Source: Magnetospira sp. QH-2 (GTDB lineage Bacteria; Pseudomonadota; Alphaproteobacteria; Rhodospirillales; Magnetospiraceae). From it: a DNA stretch of 64,000 nucleotides. The DNA lies in assembly GCF_000968135.1 (NCBI RefSeq), contig NZ_FO538765.1:1627819-1691818 (forward strand), read 5' to 3'. The notes below the pieces were generated by a model, which worked only from the letters and a program-made list of their open reading frames with translations, searched no databases and was not told the origin of the DNA. Both the position numbers and the translations under genes were made by a program. Of the stretch, positions 54,046-63,508 are shown one piece after another. Position 1 is the stretch's first letter; each line of letters opens with the position of its first letter.

Positions 54046-54543
54046 ATGATTTTGATCGGTATTGGAGCCAATCTGCCTGCCCAAGGATTCGCCACGCCGC
54101 GGGACACCTGCGAGGCGGCCCTCGTGCGGCTGGCGGAAGGAGGGGCGGTCCGTGTGCTGCGCTGCTCCACCTGGCGGCGCACGGCCCCTGTCCCAAAATC
54201 GGATCAACCTTGGTACGTAAATGGTGTGGCGATCTTGGAAACCTCATTGAATCCGATGGCCCTTTTGGACCATTTGCTCGCCACGGAGCGCTCGTTCGGG
54301 CGGGTGCGCACGGTGCCCAATGCGGCACGAGTCCTGGACCTGGATCTCCTGGCCTATGATGATCACCGGCTCGATGGACCCGCGCCGTTGATCCTGCCCC
54401 ATCCGCGCATGGTCGAACGGGCCTTTGTCATGCTGCCCCTGGCCGAGGTGGCGCCGGCGTGGCGCCATCCGCTGTCTGGCGAGGTGGCATCGGAGATTGC
54501 CGCGAGGTTCTCCGGGGCGCCAGGCATTGAACTTCTGGCGTGA
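54046..54543 (+). CDS. folK: hydroxymethyl-dihydropterin pyrophosphokinase
   Basis: 165 residues from ATG 54046; the frame opens at 54019. It makes the pyrophosphoryl intermediate in folate synthesis. GANLP at the start, YVNGVAILETSL, LLATERSFGRVRTVPNAARVLDLDLLAYDD (Asp pair binding Mg) and LILPHPRMVERAFVMLPLAEVAP are family motifs. It is divergent from the NYN gene and stands before rpoZ. Confidence 0.95.
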   Translation: MILIGIGANLPAQGFATPRDTCEAALVRLAEGGAVRVLRCSTWRRTAPVPKSDQPWYVNGVAILETSLNPMALLDHLLATERSFGRVRTVPNAARVLDLDLLAYDDHRLDGPAPLILPHPRMVERAFVMLPLAEVAPAWRHPLSGEVASEIAARFSGAPGIELLA

Positions 54544-54591
54544 GACCGGAGAAATCCTTATATTCAATGGACGGAAGAGGCACGCGGGGCC

Positions 54592-54621
54592 TTGCGTTGC
54601 GGCGGTGGCGCCGTATATAGT
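54592..54621 (+). promoter_or_regulatory. probable rpoZ promoter
   Basis: TTGCGT (54592-54597) and TATAGT (54616-54621) are 18 bases apart; TATATA at 54614 gives 16. The position is about 80 bases before the rpoZ start. Confidence 0.5.
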
Positions 54622-54699
54622 GCCCGGCCCGCGAAAGCGCCCCCTTTATCAGACGTTCTTTGATGGGACGTCCAGACGTTCTAGGAGCCCGAACGAACC

Positions 54700-55089
54700 A
54701 TGGCACGCGTAACTGTCGAAGACTGTATTGTCCAGGTCCCCAACCGTTTTGAGCTGGTCATGATGGCCGCCCAGCGGGCGCGCAACGTTTCGGCTGGCGC
54801 CAGCCTGACCGTTGATCGTGATAACGATAAGAACCCGGTGGTGGCGCTGCGTGAGATCGCCGAAGAGACGGTCGATCTTGGCGCCTTGGAGGCCAGCCTG
54901 GTTCAGGGCCTGCAACGCCATGTGGAGAACGACGAACCGGCCGAGGAAGAAATGGATCAGCTGGCCGTGACCCAGGAACTGGCCGACGAGACCACGCCGA
55001 CCGCGTCGGAGGAAATCGCCGAAGACGTCTTGTCGGTGCAAGACGAGACCCCCGTGGAGGAGCCGACCGAGGGTGACGCTCAGGACTAA
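54700..55089 (+). CDS. rpoZ: RNA polymerase omega subunit
   Basis: 129 residues. [33 protein letters not shown] is the omega start; [17 protein letters not shown] is the second conserved block. The acidic tail (about 75-129) is longer than in E. coli but common in alphaproteobacteria. The omega subunit helps assemble RNA polymerase and binds ppGpp; the next gene makes ppGpp, the usual arrangement. Confidence 0.96.
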   Translation: MARVTVEDCIVQVPNRFELVMMAAQRARNVSAGASLTVDRDNDKNPVVALREIAEETVDLGALEASLVQGLQRHVENDEPAEEEMDQLAVTQELADETTPTASEEIAEDVLSVQDETPVEEPTEGDAQD

Positions 55090-55128
55090 TCAAGCCGCTA
55101 CGCTCCCCCGCATGGTCGGGATAAAACG

Positions 55129-57297
55129 ATGATCCGGCAATTTGAACTGGTCGAGCGGGTCAAAGCCTACGACCAGAATGCCGACGAAGACGCGCTCAAC
55201 CGCGCCTACGTGTTCGCCATGAAGGCCCACGGCTCGCAGAAGCGGGCCTCTGGCGATCCTTATTTCTCCCATCCCCTGGAAGTGGCGGGAATCCTCACCG
55301 GCTACAAGCTGGACGCGGATTCCATTATCACCGCGCTGCTCCACGACACCATCGAAGATACTGAGGCCTCCCAAGAGGAGATTGTCGATCATTTTGGCGA
55401 GAGCATCGGCCGTTTGGTGGATGGCGTCACCAAGCTGACCCGTATCGAACTGCCCCAGGGTACCGATCAGGCCAATACTCAGGCGGAAAACTTCCGCAAG
55501 CTGGTTTTGGCCATGTCCGACGATATCCGTGTGCTGTTGGTTAAGTTGGCTGACCGGCTGCATAACATGCGCACCCTTGGCTATGTCAAGAAACCGGAAA
55601 AGCGTCGCCGGATCGCCCTGGAAACCATGGAGATCTATGCTCCGCTGGCCGAGCGCCTGGGTATGCAGGAACTGAAGAACGAACTGGAAGACTTGTCCTT
55701 TGCCGAGCTCAATCCCGAGGCCCGGGAATCCATCCTGGCAAGACTGCAGTTTCTGCGTGAGCATGACGAAGATCTGGTGCCCCGCATTCTGGCCGAACTG
55801 GAAAAGGTCTGTGCCGACGACGGGTTGAAGGTAACCGTGTCGGGGCGCGAAAAATCGCCTTATTCCATTTGGCGCAAAATGCAGCGCAAGAGTGTCGGCT
55901 TCGAACAGCTCTCGGACATCATGGCCTTTCGGGTGTTGGTGGATGACATGGGCGAGTGCTATCAGGCCCTGGGGACCATCCATAGCAAGTATCCGGTGGT
56001 GCCGGGCCGGTTCAAGGATTACATCAGCACGCCCAAGGCCAATGGTTACAAGTCCCTGCACACGGCGGTCATCGGCCCTTTGAAGCACCGTATCGAAGTA
56101 CAGATCCGCACCCGTGACATGCATGATGTGGCCGAGAACGGCGTTGCCGCTCATTGGAACTACAAACAGGAAACCGGCAATACCGAGGGCCGCCGTTATC
56201 GATGGCTGCGCGAGCTGCTGGATATCCTTGAGCATGCTGCCGGGCCGGAGGAATTTCTCGAACATACCAAACTGGAAATGTTCGATGACCAGGTATTCTG
56301 CTTCACACCGAAGGGCGACATCATCAACCTGCCCCACGGCGGGACGCCGGTGGACTTTGCCTATGCGGTGCATTCGGAGGTGGGGGATACCTGCGTTGGC
56401 GCCAAAGTCAACGGGCGCATGGTGCCCCTGCGCACCGAACTGCATAACGGCGATCAGGTGGAGATCGTTACCTCGCGGGCACAGACCCCGTCGCCGGAAT
56501 GGGAGCGCTTTGTCGTATCGGGCAAGGCCCGGGCCCGCATCCGTCGACTGACCCGGGTTCAGCAGCGGGATCAATATGCGAGCCTTGGTCATTCCATGCT
56601 TAAAAAGGCCTTCCGCGAGGAAAGCTATGATCTGTCGGAAAAGGGCCTGGAACAGGTCTTGAAGAAGTTCAAGGTGCAAAGCGTCGAAGATCTTGCCGCC
56701 GAAGTGGGGGCGGGGAACATTGTTGCTCGGGATGTGGTCCATGCCGTCTATCCCGGGACCCGCGAGGATTTCAAGCGCCGCTTGAAAATGGCCCTGCCGC
56801 TGGCCCGGGTGCGCCAACGGCTGACCCGTGGCGACAAGGAAAAGACCGCGGGGGTGCCCATCAACGGGTTGATTCCCGGTATGGCCGTGCATTACGCGGG
56901 CTGCTGCCATCCGCTGCCCGGGGATCGCATTGTCGGTATCATTACCACCGGCAAGGGTGTCACCATTCATACCATCGACTGTGAAAATCTGGCCTCCTAT
57001 TCCGAGGAACCGGAACGCTGGCTTGATGTTTCCTGGGATCAGGAAGGCGCCACCGTCGATCATGTGGGGCGGATTCAGGTCACCTTGTCCAACGAAGTGG
57101 GCAGCCTGGGCAACATGACCACCCTGATTGCCAAGAACCAGGGCAACATCTCGAATCTGAAGATCACAAAAAGATCTATGGATTTCTTCGATATGCTGGT
57201 GGATATAGAGGTGCACGACGTCAAGCATCTGACCAACATCATCGCGGCCCTGCGTGCTGCGCCCTCCATCAATTCAGTGGATCGGGCCCGGGGGTAG
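55129..57297 (+). CDS. rsh: bifunctional (p)ppGpp synthetase/hydrolase (RelA/SpoT)
   Basis: 722 residues. The HD hydrolase domain has HPLEVAGIL, LLHDTIEDTEA and VKLADRLHNMRTL; the synthetase domain has SGREKSPYSIWRKMQRKS and RFKDYISTPKANGYKSLHTAV (about 288-309). TGS (FTPKGDIINLPHGGTPVDFAYAVHSEVGDTC, about 388-418), a zinc-finger-like VHYAGCCHPLPGD and a C-terminal ACT domain follow. Both catalytic domains look intact, as in single-Rsh alphaproteobacteria. Confidence 0.97.
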   Translation: MIRQFELVERVKAYDQNADEDALNRAYVFAMKAHGSQKRASGDPYFSHPLEVAGILTGYKLDADSIITALLHDTIEDTEASQEEIVDHFGESIGRLVDGVTKLTRIELPQGTDQANTQAENFRKLVLAMSDDIRVLLVKLADRLHNMRTLGYVKKPEKRRRIALETMEIYAPLAERLGMQELKNELEDLSFAELNPEARESILARLQFLREHDEDLVPRILAELEKVCADDGLKVTVSGREKSPYSIWRKMQRKSVGFEQLSDIMAFRVLVDDMGECYQALGTIHSKYPVVPGRFKDYISTPKANGYKSLHTAVIGPLKHRIEVQIRTRDMHDVAENGVAAHWNYKQETGNTEGRRYRWLRELLDILEHAAGPEEFLEHTKLEMFDDQVFCFTPKGDIINLPHGGTPVDFAYAVHSEVGDTCVGAKVNGRMVPLRTELHNGDQVEIVTSRAQTPSPEWERFVVSGKARARIRRLTRVQQRDQYASLGHSMLKKAFREESYDLSEKGLEQVLKKFKVQSVEDLAAEVGAGNIVARDVVHAVYPGTREDFKRRLKMALPLARVRQRLTRGDKEKTAGVPINGLIPGMAVHYAGCCHPLPGDRIVGIITTGKGVTIHTIDCENLASYSEEPERWLDVSWDQEGATVDHVGRIQVTLSNEVGSLGNMTTLIAKNQGNISNLKITKRSMDFFDMLVDIEVHDVKHLTNIIAALRAAPSINSVDRARG

Positions 57298-57324
57298 GAA
57301 CGCGAACCTCGGCGGAGAACCCAA

Positions 57325-58065
57325 ATGAGCCGACCTCTGCGTCTCGGCGTGAATATCGATCATGTGGCCACTATTCGGAATGCCCGTGGCGGGCGTCACC
57401 CGGACCCGGTCCGGGCGGCGGAGCTGGCGGCTCAAGCCGGAGCCGACGGAGTCACTGCCCATTTGCGCGAAGATCGTCGGCATATTTCTGACGTGGATAT
57501 CACCCGTCTGGTTTGCGATGTGGATCTGCCGCTGAATCTGGAAATGGCCGCTACCGACGAGATGGTTGGCATTGCGCTGCGTCACAAGCCCCATGCCGCC
57601 TGTATCGTGCCGGAAAAGCGCGAAGAACGGACCACCGAAGGTGGCCTCGACGCCGTGGGCGGTCACAACCATCTCGCCCCAATCATCACACAATTATCCG
57701 AGGCCCATATCCGGGTCTCGCTCTTCATTGAGCCGGACCGGGCGCAATTGGAAGCCGCCCACCGGCTGGGTGCCCCGGTGGTGGAACTACATGTGGGCGC
57801 CTATTGCGATGCGGAGGATCTGGACGAGCGAGCGGTGCTGTTGTCGCGCATTGTCGAAGCCGCCGCCATCGCCGAGGACCTGGGCCTGGAATGCCATGCC
57901 GGGCACGGGTTGACTTATGAGACCGTGGAGCCCGTGGCGGCCATCCAGAGCATCGTCGAATTGAATATTGGCCATTTCCTGGTCGGAGAGGCGATTTTCA
58001 TCGGCTTCGAGGAAAGCCTGCGCGAAATGCGCCGCCGCATGGACATCGGGCGCGCTCGCGGATGA
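57325..58065 (+). CDS. pdxJ: pyridoxine 5-phosphate synthase
   Basis: 246 residues. [26 protein letters not shown] is the family start; [46 protein letters not shown] and [16 protein letters not shown] follow the barrel. It closes the pyridoxine ring from a phosphohydroxy-ketone and deoxyxylulose 5-phosphate. The stop overlaps the acpS start by ATGA. Confidence 0.97.
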   Translation: MSRPLRLGVNIDHVATIRNARGGRHPDPVRAAELAAQAGADGVTAHLREDRRHISDVDITRLVCDVDLPLNLEMAATDEMVGIALRHKPHAACIVPEKREERTTEGGLDAVGGHNHLAPIITQLSEAHIRVSLFIEPDRAQLEAAHRLGAPVVELHVGAYCDAEDLDERAVLLSRIVEAAAIAEDLGLECHAGHGLTYETVEPVAAIQSIVELNIGHFLVGEAIFIGFEESLREMRRRMDIGRARG

Positions 58066-58469
58066 TTTTGGGTATCGGCACGGATCTGGCGGATATTCGC
58101 CGCATCGAAGGCAGCCTCGAACGCTTTGGCGACCGATTTACCGACCGGATCTTCACCGAGCGGGAACGGGAAAAGAGCCTGCGCAGAGCCAACCCCGCCG
58201 CCGAGTTGGCCAAGGCCTTCGCCGCCAAGGAAGCTTGCGCCAAGGCCTTGGGGACAGGATTCCGACGGGGGGTATTCTGGCGCGATCTGGCAACCGGCAA
58301 TCTGCCGTCCGGTCAACCGACCTTGACCCTGACAGGGGGGGCGGCGGTGCGTTTGGCGGAAATGGTGCCCAAAGGCATGGTGCCGCGCATTGATTTGTCA
58401 CTCAGTGACGAATATCCCATGGCCCAGGCAATGGTGGTGATTTCCGCTGTTCCTGGTGGCACGGCTTGA
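58062..58469 (+). CDS. acpS: holo-acyl-carrier-protein synthase
   Basis: 135 residues. [32 protein letters not shown] has the metal-binding Asp; [27 protein letters not shown] carries Glu and Lys. It transfers phosphopantetheine from CoA to acyl-carrier protein. Confidence 0.96.
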   Translation: MILGIGTDLADIRRIEGSLERFGDRFTDRIFTEREREKSLRRANPAAELAKAFAAKEACAKALGTGFRRGVFWRDLATGNLPSGQPTLTLTGGAAVRLAEMVPKGMVPRIDLSLSDEYPMAQAMVVISAVPGGTA

Positions 58470-58538
58470 CAGGAATCCCCATGCCTGTATTGATCACCGC
58501 GCCGGAGCGACCGGTGGACCGAAAGAGAGCAGACAAGC

Positions 58539-59324
58539 ATGGTTGACGATCTTCCCGAACTTTCCTCTGAAGAAGCGCCAGGCACTTCCCCCGCGGACGC
58601 GGGCGGCTGGGGCGAGACCGTGCGCACCATCGCCTATGCCCTTGGCATCGCCGTGCTGATCCGGACTTTTGCCTATGAACCTTTCAGCATTCCATCCGGT
58701 TCCATGATTCCCACCTTGCTGGTGGGGGATCATTTGTTCGTCTCCAAGCTGTCTTACGGCTATAGCCGCTATTCCTTGCCCTTTGGCGTGCCCCTGATTC
58801 CCGGGCGTATTCTGTCTGACGATCCCGTACGCGGCGACGTGGCGGTGTTTCGCAAGCCCACCGATACCAACCAGGATTACATCAAGCGCATTGTCGGATT
58901 ACCCGGCGACCGCCTGCAGGTGGTGCGCGGCATTCTGCATATCAACGGTGAACCGGTGAAGCGCAAGCGCATCGAGGATTTCATCGACCGAAGCAACGAC
59001 GGCAGCGTCAAACGCATTCCGCAGTATCTCGAAACCCTGCCCAACGGGGTCGAGCATCGGATCCTGGAAGCATGGGGCGATCATGGCCCGGCGGACAACA
59101 CGCCGGTGTTCAAGGTGCCCGATGGCCACTATTTCGGCATGGGCGACAATCGCGACAATTCCACCGACAGCCGCTTCCCGGACGTGGGCTTCATTCCGGC
59201 GCAGAATTTGGTGGGGCGGGCCGATGTCATGTTCTTTTCCAAGACGTCTGATATGGACTGGTGGGAACTATGGAAGTTGCCCGCCAATCTGCGCTACGAC
59301 CGCTTTTTCATGGGGATCGATTGA
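58539..59324 (+). CDS. lepB: signal peptidase I
   Basis: 261 residues. One membrane helix (TVRTIAYALGIAVLIRTF) precedes FSIPSGSMIPTLLVGD, with the nucleophilic Ser near residue 52. The general-base Lys is in DYIKRIVGLPGDRLQ (about 116), and GHYFGMGDNRDNSTDSR is box E. Cleaves signal peptides on the outer face of the inner membrane. Its stop overlaps the rnc start (TTGA). Confidence 0.97.
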   Translation: MVDDLPELSSEEAPGTSPADAGGWGETVRTIAYALGIAVLIRTFAYEPFSIPSGSMIPTLLVGDHLFVSKLSYGYSRYSLPFGVPLIPGRILSDDPVRGDVAVFRKPTDTNQDYIKRIVGLPGDRLQVVRGILHINGEPVKRKRIEDFIDRSNDGSVKRIPQYLETLPNGVEHRILEAWGDHGPADNTPVFKVPDGHYFGMGDNRDNSTDSRFPDVGFIPAQNLVGRADVMFFSKTSDMDWWELWKLPANLRYDRFFMGID

Positions 59325-60001
59325 GCGCCGAGTGGCCACGAGGGGATCTGGAAAAGGCCATTGGCCATCGTTTTTCAGATTCCGCTCTTCTGGAGAGGGC
59401 CTTGACCCACTCCAGCCTGATTTCCGGTATTGGCTCCAACGAACGGCTTGAGTTCCTGGGAGACCGGGTCTTGGGGTTGGGAGTCGCCGAACTCCTATAT
59501 CAACGCTTTCCCGACGAGGAAGAGGGGCCTTTGGCCCGCCGCTTCGCTGCGGTGGTCAGCCAGCCCGCCTTGGCCGACGTGGCACGGTTGCTCAACCTGG
59601 GTCGCCATCTCAATTTGGCGCGTTCCGAAGAGGATGGCGGCGGGCGGGACAATCCAGCCCTCTTGTCCGATGCCTGTGAGGCCTTGATCGCGGCACTCTA
59701 TCTCGACGGTGGCATGGAGGTGGCTTTGACCTTCGTACGACGTCTCTGGGCGCCGTTGATCGATGCCGACCTCAGCCCGCCCAAGGATGCCAAGACGGCC
59801 TTACAGGAATGGGCACAGGGGCGGGGCAAGTCTTTGCCTCAGTACCGTGAGGTGGGGCGGGACGGCCCATCACATGCGCCGGTTTTCACCATGGAAGCCT
59901 GTGTCGAGGGCCTGGGACAGGCCAGGGCCAATGGCACATCGAAGCGGGCGGCGGAACAGGCCGCGGCCGTGCTGCTGCTGAATCAAACGGAGGATTTATG
60001 A
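59321..60001 (+). CDS. rnc: ribonuclease III
   Basis: 226 residues from TTG 59321, overlapping the lepB stop, with GGGGA upstream. NERLEFLGDRVLGLGVAELLY is the catalytic signature; DACEALIAALYLDGG is the second metal-binding block; the dsRNA-binding domain lies at the C-terminus (AKTALQEWAQGRGKSLPQYREVGRDGPSHAPVF). Cleaves double-stranded RNA in rRNA maturation. ATG of era overlaps its end. Confidence 0.95.
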   Translation: MSAEWPRGDLEKAIGHRFSDSALLERALTHSSLISGIGSNERLEFLGDRVLGLGVAELLYQRFPDEEEGPLARRFAAVVSQPALADVARLLNLGRHLNLARSEEDGGGRDNPALLSDACEALIAALYLDGGMEVALTFVRRLWAPLIDADLSPPKDAKTALQEWAQGRGKSLPQYREVGRDGPSHAPVFTMEACVEGLGQARANGTSKRAAEQAAAVLLLNQTEDL

Positions 60002-60894
60002 CCGATACCCGATGCGGCTTCGTGGCAATTCTCGGCGCGCCCAACGTGGGCAAGTCGACTTTGCTCAATCAATTGGTCGGGGCCAAGGTCTCTATTGTCT
60101 CGCCCAAGGTGCAGACCACCCGCACGCGGGTGCTGGGCATCCGCCTGGAAGGTTCGTCCCAACTGGTGTTCATCGACACGCCGGGGATCTTCGAGCCCAA
60201 GCGGCGGCTGGACCGGGCCATGGTGGCGGCGGCCTGGGGCGGGGCGGCGGATGCGGACTCCGCCATGCTGTTGGTGGACTCGGCACGGGGCATCGACAAG
60301 GACACACGGGGCATCATCGAGCGTCTGGCGGAATCGAAACGACAGGTTCTGCTGGTCCTCAACAAGGTCGATCTGGTGAAGAAGCAGGACTTGCTGACCT
60401 TAGCCGCGGAACTGCACGAAACCGAGCTGTTCAGCGATACTTTTATGGTCTCGGCTCAGACCGGCGACGGGGTGACGGATCTGGCCGCATTCCTCGGCGC
60501 CCGGGTGCCCGAAGGTCCTTGGATGTTCCCCGAGGATCAGATTTCCGACATGCCCATGCGGCTGCTGGCCGCCGAGGTAACGAGAGAGAAACTGTACCTG
60601 AATCTGCATCAGGAATTACCCTACCATGCCGCGGTGGAAACGGAATCCTGGACCGAAAAGCCCGATGGCAGTGCCGAGGTGCGACAGGTAATCTATGTGC
60701 AACGGGACGGCCAAAAGGGCATTGTTCTTGGTAAGGGTGGTAAAAAAATCAAAGCTATAGGGGCTGCTTCTCGCTTAGAGCTTGAAGCGATGCTGGAGCA
60801 GAAGATTCATCTGTTTCTGTTCGTCAAGGTGCGCGAGAAATGGGGCGACGACCGGGAGAGATTCAGCGAGTGGGGCCTGGACTACGACGCCTGA
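59998..60894 (+). CDS. era: GTPase Era
   Basis: 298 residues. GTPase motifs: GAPNVGKSTLLNQ (G1), QTTRTR (G2), FIDTPGI (G3), LNKVDLV (G4) and VSAQTGDG (G5). The KH domain has VIYVQRDGQKGIVLGKGGKKIKAIG. Era binds 16S rRNA and supports 30S maturation. Last gene of the rpoZ-side row; it converges on the Anbu gene with 6 bases between. Confidence 0.97.
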   Translation: MTDTRCGFVAILGAPNVGKSTLLNQLVGAKVSIVSPKVQTTRTRVLGIRLEGSSQLVFIDTPGIFEPKRRLDRAMVAAAWGGAADADSAMLLVDSARGIDKDTRGIIERLAESKRQVLLVLNKVDLVKKQDLLTLAAELHETELFSDTFMVSAQTGDGVTDLAAFLGARVPEGPWMFPEDQISDMPMRLLAAEVTREKLYLNLHQELPYHAAVETESWTEKPDGSAEVRQVIYVQRDGQKGIVLGKGGKKIKAIGAASRLELEAMLEQKIHLFLFVKVREKWGDDRERFSEWGLDYDA

Positions 60895-60900
60895 TCGGCG

Positions 60901-61647
60901 TTAAGCCCAATCCGGCGAGGGCATGGTCTGATAGCCGGCCCGCAGGGTCTCCGACCACTGGGTTGAGAGCTCCTGAAAATAGGGGTCGTTGTCGTCGATA
61001 CGTTTTTTCAGGCCGATCTCCAAGGCACCCTTGCGATAGACCACCAAGTCCAGCGGGAATCCCACCGACAGGTTGGACCGCACGGTGGAATCCATGGAAA
61101 GCAAGGCCAGCTTGACCCCATCCTTGACCGTGGTTTCGCCGAAAGCCAGCGCCCGGTCGAGAATGGGTTTGCCGTATTTATGCTCGCCGATTTGCAGGAA
61201 CGGGGTGTCTTGGGTGGCGGCGATGAAGTTCCCCGCCGCATAAACCTGCGCCAGCCGCATGGTCCGCCCGGCCAATTGCCCGCCGATCAGAAAGGTGGCG
61301 GCAAAGGGCATGTCCTGGGCACGCAGGGCCTCGGCATCTTCGTCATAGACCTGACGCACGGCGCGACCGACCAGCCTGGCGGCCTGGAACATGGAAGGCA
61401 CCGTATACATGGTTTCCCGCTCGCCCTTGGGGTCACCGGCGGGAGGCAGGCCTTCCTCGACCAGATTGACCACGGCCTGGGTGATGGCCAGATTTCCGGC
61501 GGTCATCAACACGATGACCCGGTCGCCCTTCTTTTCCCAAATATAGGTCTTTGAATAGGTGGAGATATTATCCACCCCGGCGTTGGTACGGGTATCGGCC
61601 AGCATCACCAATCCCTCGTCCAGGTACAGCCCGACGCAATAGGTCAT
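60901..61647 (-). CDS. Anbu proteasome-type peptidase
   Basis: 248 residues from ATG 61647; the open frame extends to 62082 over the neighbour. MTYCVGLYLDEGLVMLADTRTNAGVDNISTYSKTY is the Anbu start, with the catalytic residue near the N-terminus, and GRAVRQVYDEDAEALRAQDMPFAATFLIGGQLAG and SVGFPLDLVVYRKGALEIGLKKRIDDNDPYFQELS follow. Anbu is a proteasome-like self-assembling peptidase. Its gene lies in the standard setting of transglutaminase-like, alpha-E and ATP-grasp genes. Confidence 0.93.
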   Translation of the reverse strand: MTYCVGLYLDEGLVMLADTRTNAGVDNISTYSKTYIWEKKGDRVIVLMTAGNLAITQAVVNLVEEGLPPAGDPKGERETMYTVPSMFQAARLVGRAVRQVYDEDAEALRAQDMPFAATFLIGGQLAGRTMRLAQVYAAGNFIAATQDTPFLQIGEHKYGKPILDRALAFGETTVKDGVKLALLSMDSTVRSNLSVGFPLDLVVYRKGALEIGLKKRIDDNDPYFQELSTQWSETLRAGYQTMPSPDWA

Positions 61648-61723
61648 TTTCAGTCTCTCGTCTTGTCCCGTGGTTCGCGCGCGTTGCACCGCGTCGTCCC
61701 CCTGTTTCCCCCAACCGGCGCGG

Positions 61724-62545
61724 CTATTGGTTCGAACCGCCCGATTGAGCCACCCGAACCGTAACGGCCAGGGCTTCTTCGCCACCGCCCCGTCGGACAC
61801 CGCGCACCGGGGCCGCTTCCCGGTAATCCAGGCCGACCCCGACTCGGACATAATGATCGGTGGCACAGACCCGGTTGGCAACGTCAAAAGCAATCCAGCC
61901 GATATTCGGCACCAAGGCTTCGGCCCAGGCATGGGAGGCCTCGGTTTCCTCGCCGGAATCAGTGTGCAGGAGATAGCCCGAGACATAGCGCGCGGGGATT
62001 TCCAAGGAACGTGCGGCGGCAATAAACACATGCGCATGGTCTTGGCAGACCCCGGCGCCGTTGGCCAGGGCCTCGACGGCACTGGTCGAGGATTCCGTTT
62101 CGCCGGTCTGATAGTCGATGGCGTCGCGGATCGCGCCCATCAGACGGTGCAGGCAGTCCAAGGTATTCTCCGAAGCGCTCTCGGCGACCTTGGCCAGAGC
62201 GCGGATTGCCCCGTCCGATTTGGTCTGTTCGGTTGTGCGCAGATAAAACAGAGGCGGGAAAGGTTCCATGGTGCCGCGGACGACTCCGTGGGTATCGGTG
62301 GTATCCACCTGGCCCCGCACATGGATGCGCACTTCGTCATGGGGACGGTCGATGACCAGGGTATGGGTGACGTTGCCGAAGCTGTCGGCAAAGGCCTGCA
62401 ACTGCCCGGCCCCCTGGGCTTCCACCGACCATTTGCGCAGAATCTGGCCGTCAAAGGGCTGGGGTGTCAGGCGCAGGCTCTGGATGGAATAGCTGACCGG
62501 GCTGTCGTAGGAATAGACGGTCTCGTGGTCGATGGTGATATGCAT
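61724..62545 (-). CDS. transglutaminase-like cysteine protease, Anbu-cluster
   Basis: 273 residues. The N-terminal region (ITIDHETVYSYDSPVSYSIQSLRLTPQP) is the bacterial transglutaminase N-domain. The catalytic triad: Cys in GAGVCQDHAHVFIAAARSL, His in ASHAWAEALVP and Asp in WIAFDVANRV. The C-terminus is a short beta strand. Likely cuts or links amide bonds, perhaps in a peptide-ligation pathway with the ATP-grasp protein. Confidence 0.93.
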   Translation of the reverse strand: MHITIDHETVYSYDSPVSYSIQSLRLTPQPFDGQILRKWSVEAQGAGQLQAFADSFGNVTHTLVIDRPHDEVRIHVRGQVDTTDTHGVVRGTMEPFPPLFYLRTTEQTKSDGAIRALAKVAESASENTLDCLHRLMGAIRDAIDYQTGETESSTSAVEALANGAGVCQDHAHVFIAAARSLEIPARYVSGYLLHTDSGEETEASHAWAEALVPNIGWIAFDVANRVCATDHYVRVGVGLDYREAAPVRGVRRGGGEEALAVTVRVAQSGGSNQ

Positions 62546-62557
62546 GGCCGCCGCTCC

Positions 62558-63508
62558 CTATAGGTAGAAATGATAGTTGTCGGCGATTTCCATGCCGAGG
62601 GCGTTGTTGCGGGCCAGGAAGTCGGTCAGGTACTCATGCAGGCCGTTTTGAAAAACATCTTCGATCCGGGAGTAGGTCAGTTGGGAATGCAGCTTACCGG
62701 CCAACCGGTGGCAGTCGTAATGCCGGCCCGCTTCTCCGTCAATGGCCTCCAGATAGCGCACCACCTGAGACAGGGAGTAGACCAGCGAACGCGGCATTTC
62801 CTGGCGCAAAATCAGCAGTTCGGCCACTTTCCAAGGAGTGATGGAATCCCGGTAGACCCAATGAAAGGAACCCAGGGCCGAAACAGACCGTAAGATCGTT
62901 GACCATTGGTAATAGTCCGCCGAGCCGCCCACCGGGTCTCCGGCGGGTAGGAGAACATGGTATTTCACATCGAGGATTCGCGCTGTGTTGTCGGCCCGCT
63001 CCAAAAATGCCCCCAGGCTGATAAAGGAGAACGCCTGATCACGTAGCATGGTGCCGAGCATGGCCCCGCGAAACAGGGTCGAGCGAGTTTTGACCCAATC
63101 CAGGAACGGCAGCAGGTCGTCGCGCCGCAGATTTTTGCGCCAACGTCCGTCGAATTCAAGCCAGGCATCGTTGAGGCTTTCCCAAATCTCGCTGGTGAGC
63201 GCGGTGCGCACGGCGCGGGCATTGGTGCGCGCGGTCTTCAGACAGGCATGGATGGAGGAGGGATTGTCTTCGTCGAGGATGATATAGGCGATCACCGATT
63301 CCAAGGTGGCCTCGCCGTGTTTTTCAATCAGCCCTTTTTCGCAGGCTGCCGTAACCGCTGAAGAGCGCCATTCATTGCGGGTGCCGCCGCTTTCCCAGTT
63401 GGGCATCTGGCTCATGCGGTAGCCCACTTCGAGAATGCGGGCGAGGTTCTCGGCCCGCTCCATATAGCGACCCATCCAATAAAGGTTGGCTGCGGTGCGA
63501 CTAAGCAT
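62558..63508 (-). CDS. alpha-E domain protein, Anbu-cluster
   Basis: 316 residues from ATG 63508 with GGAGG upstream. MLSRTAANLYWMGRYMERAENLARILEV is the family start; EFDGRWRKNLRRDDLLPFLDWVKTRSTLFRGAMLGTMLRDQAFSFISLGAFLERADNTARILDVKYHVLLP (about 137-208) is the core, and YFRDSI-like WVYRDSITPWKVAELLILRQEMPRSL follows. All-helical; always next to ATP-grasp and transglutaminase-like genes. Function unknown. Confidence 0.93.
   Translation of the reverse strand: MLSRTAANLYWMGRYMERAENLARILEVGYRMSQMPNWESGGTRNEWRSSAVTAACEKGLIEKHGEATLESVIAYIILDEDNPSSIHACLKTARTNARAVRTALTSEIWESLNDAWLEFDGRWRKNLRRDDLLPFLDWVKTRSTLFRGAMLGTMLRDQAFSFISLGAFLERADNTARILDVKYHVLLPAGDPVGGSADYYQWSTILRSVSALGSFHWVYRDSITPWKVAELLILRQEMPRSLVYSLSQVVRYLEAIDGEAGRHYDCHRLAGKLHSQLTYSRIEDVFQNGLHEYLTDFLARNNALGMEIADNYHFYL

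Noticed and set aside
55090-57228. 712-codon minus-strand frame opposite rsh
   Set aside because: A shadow of the GC-rich third positions of rsh. The Rsh protein has all its family motifs.
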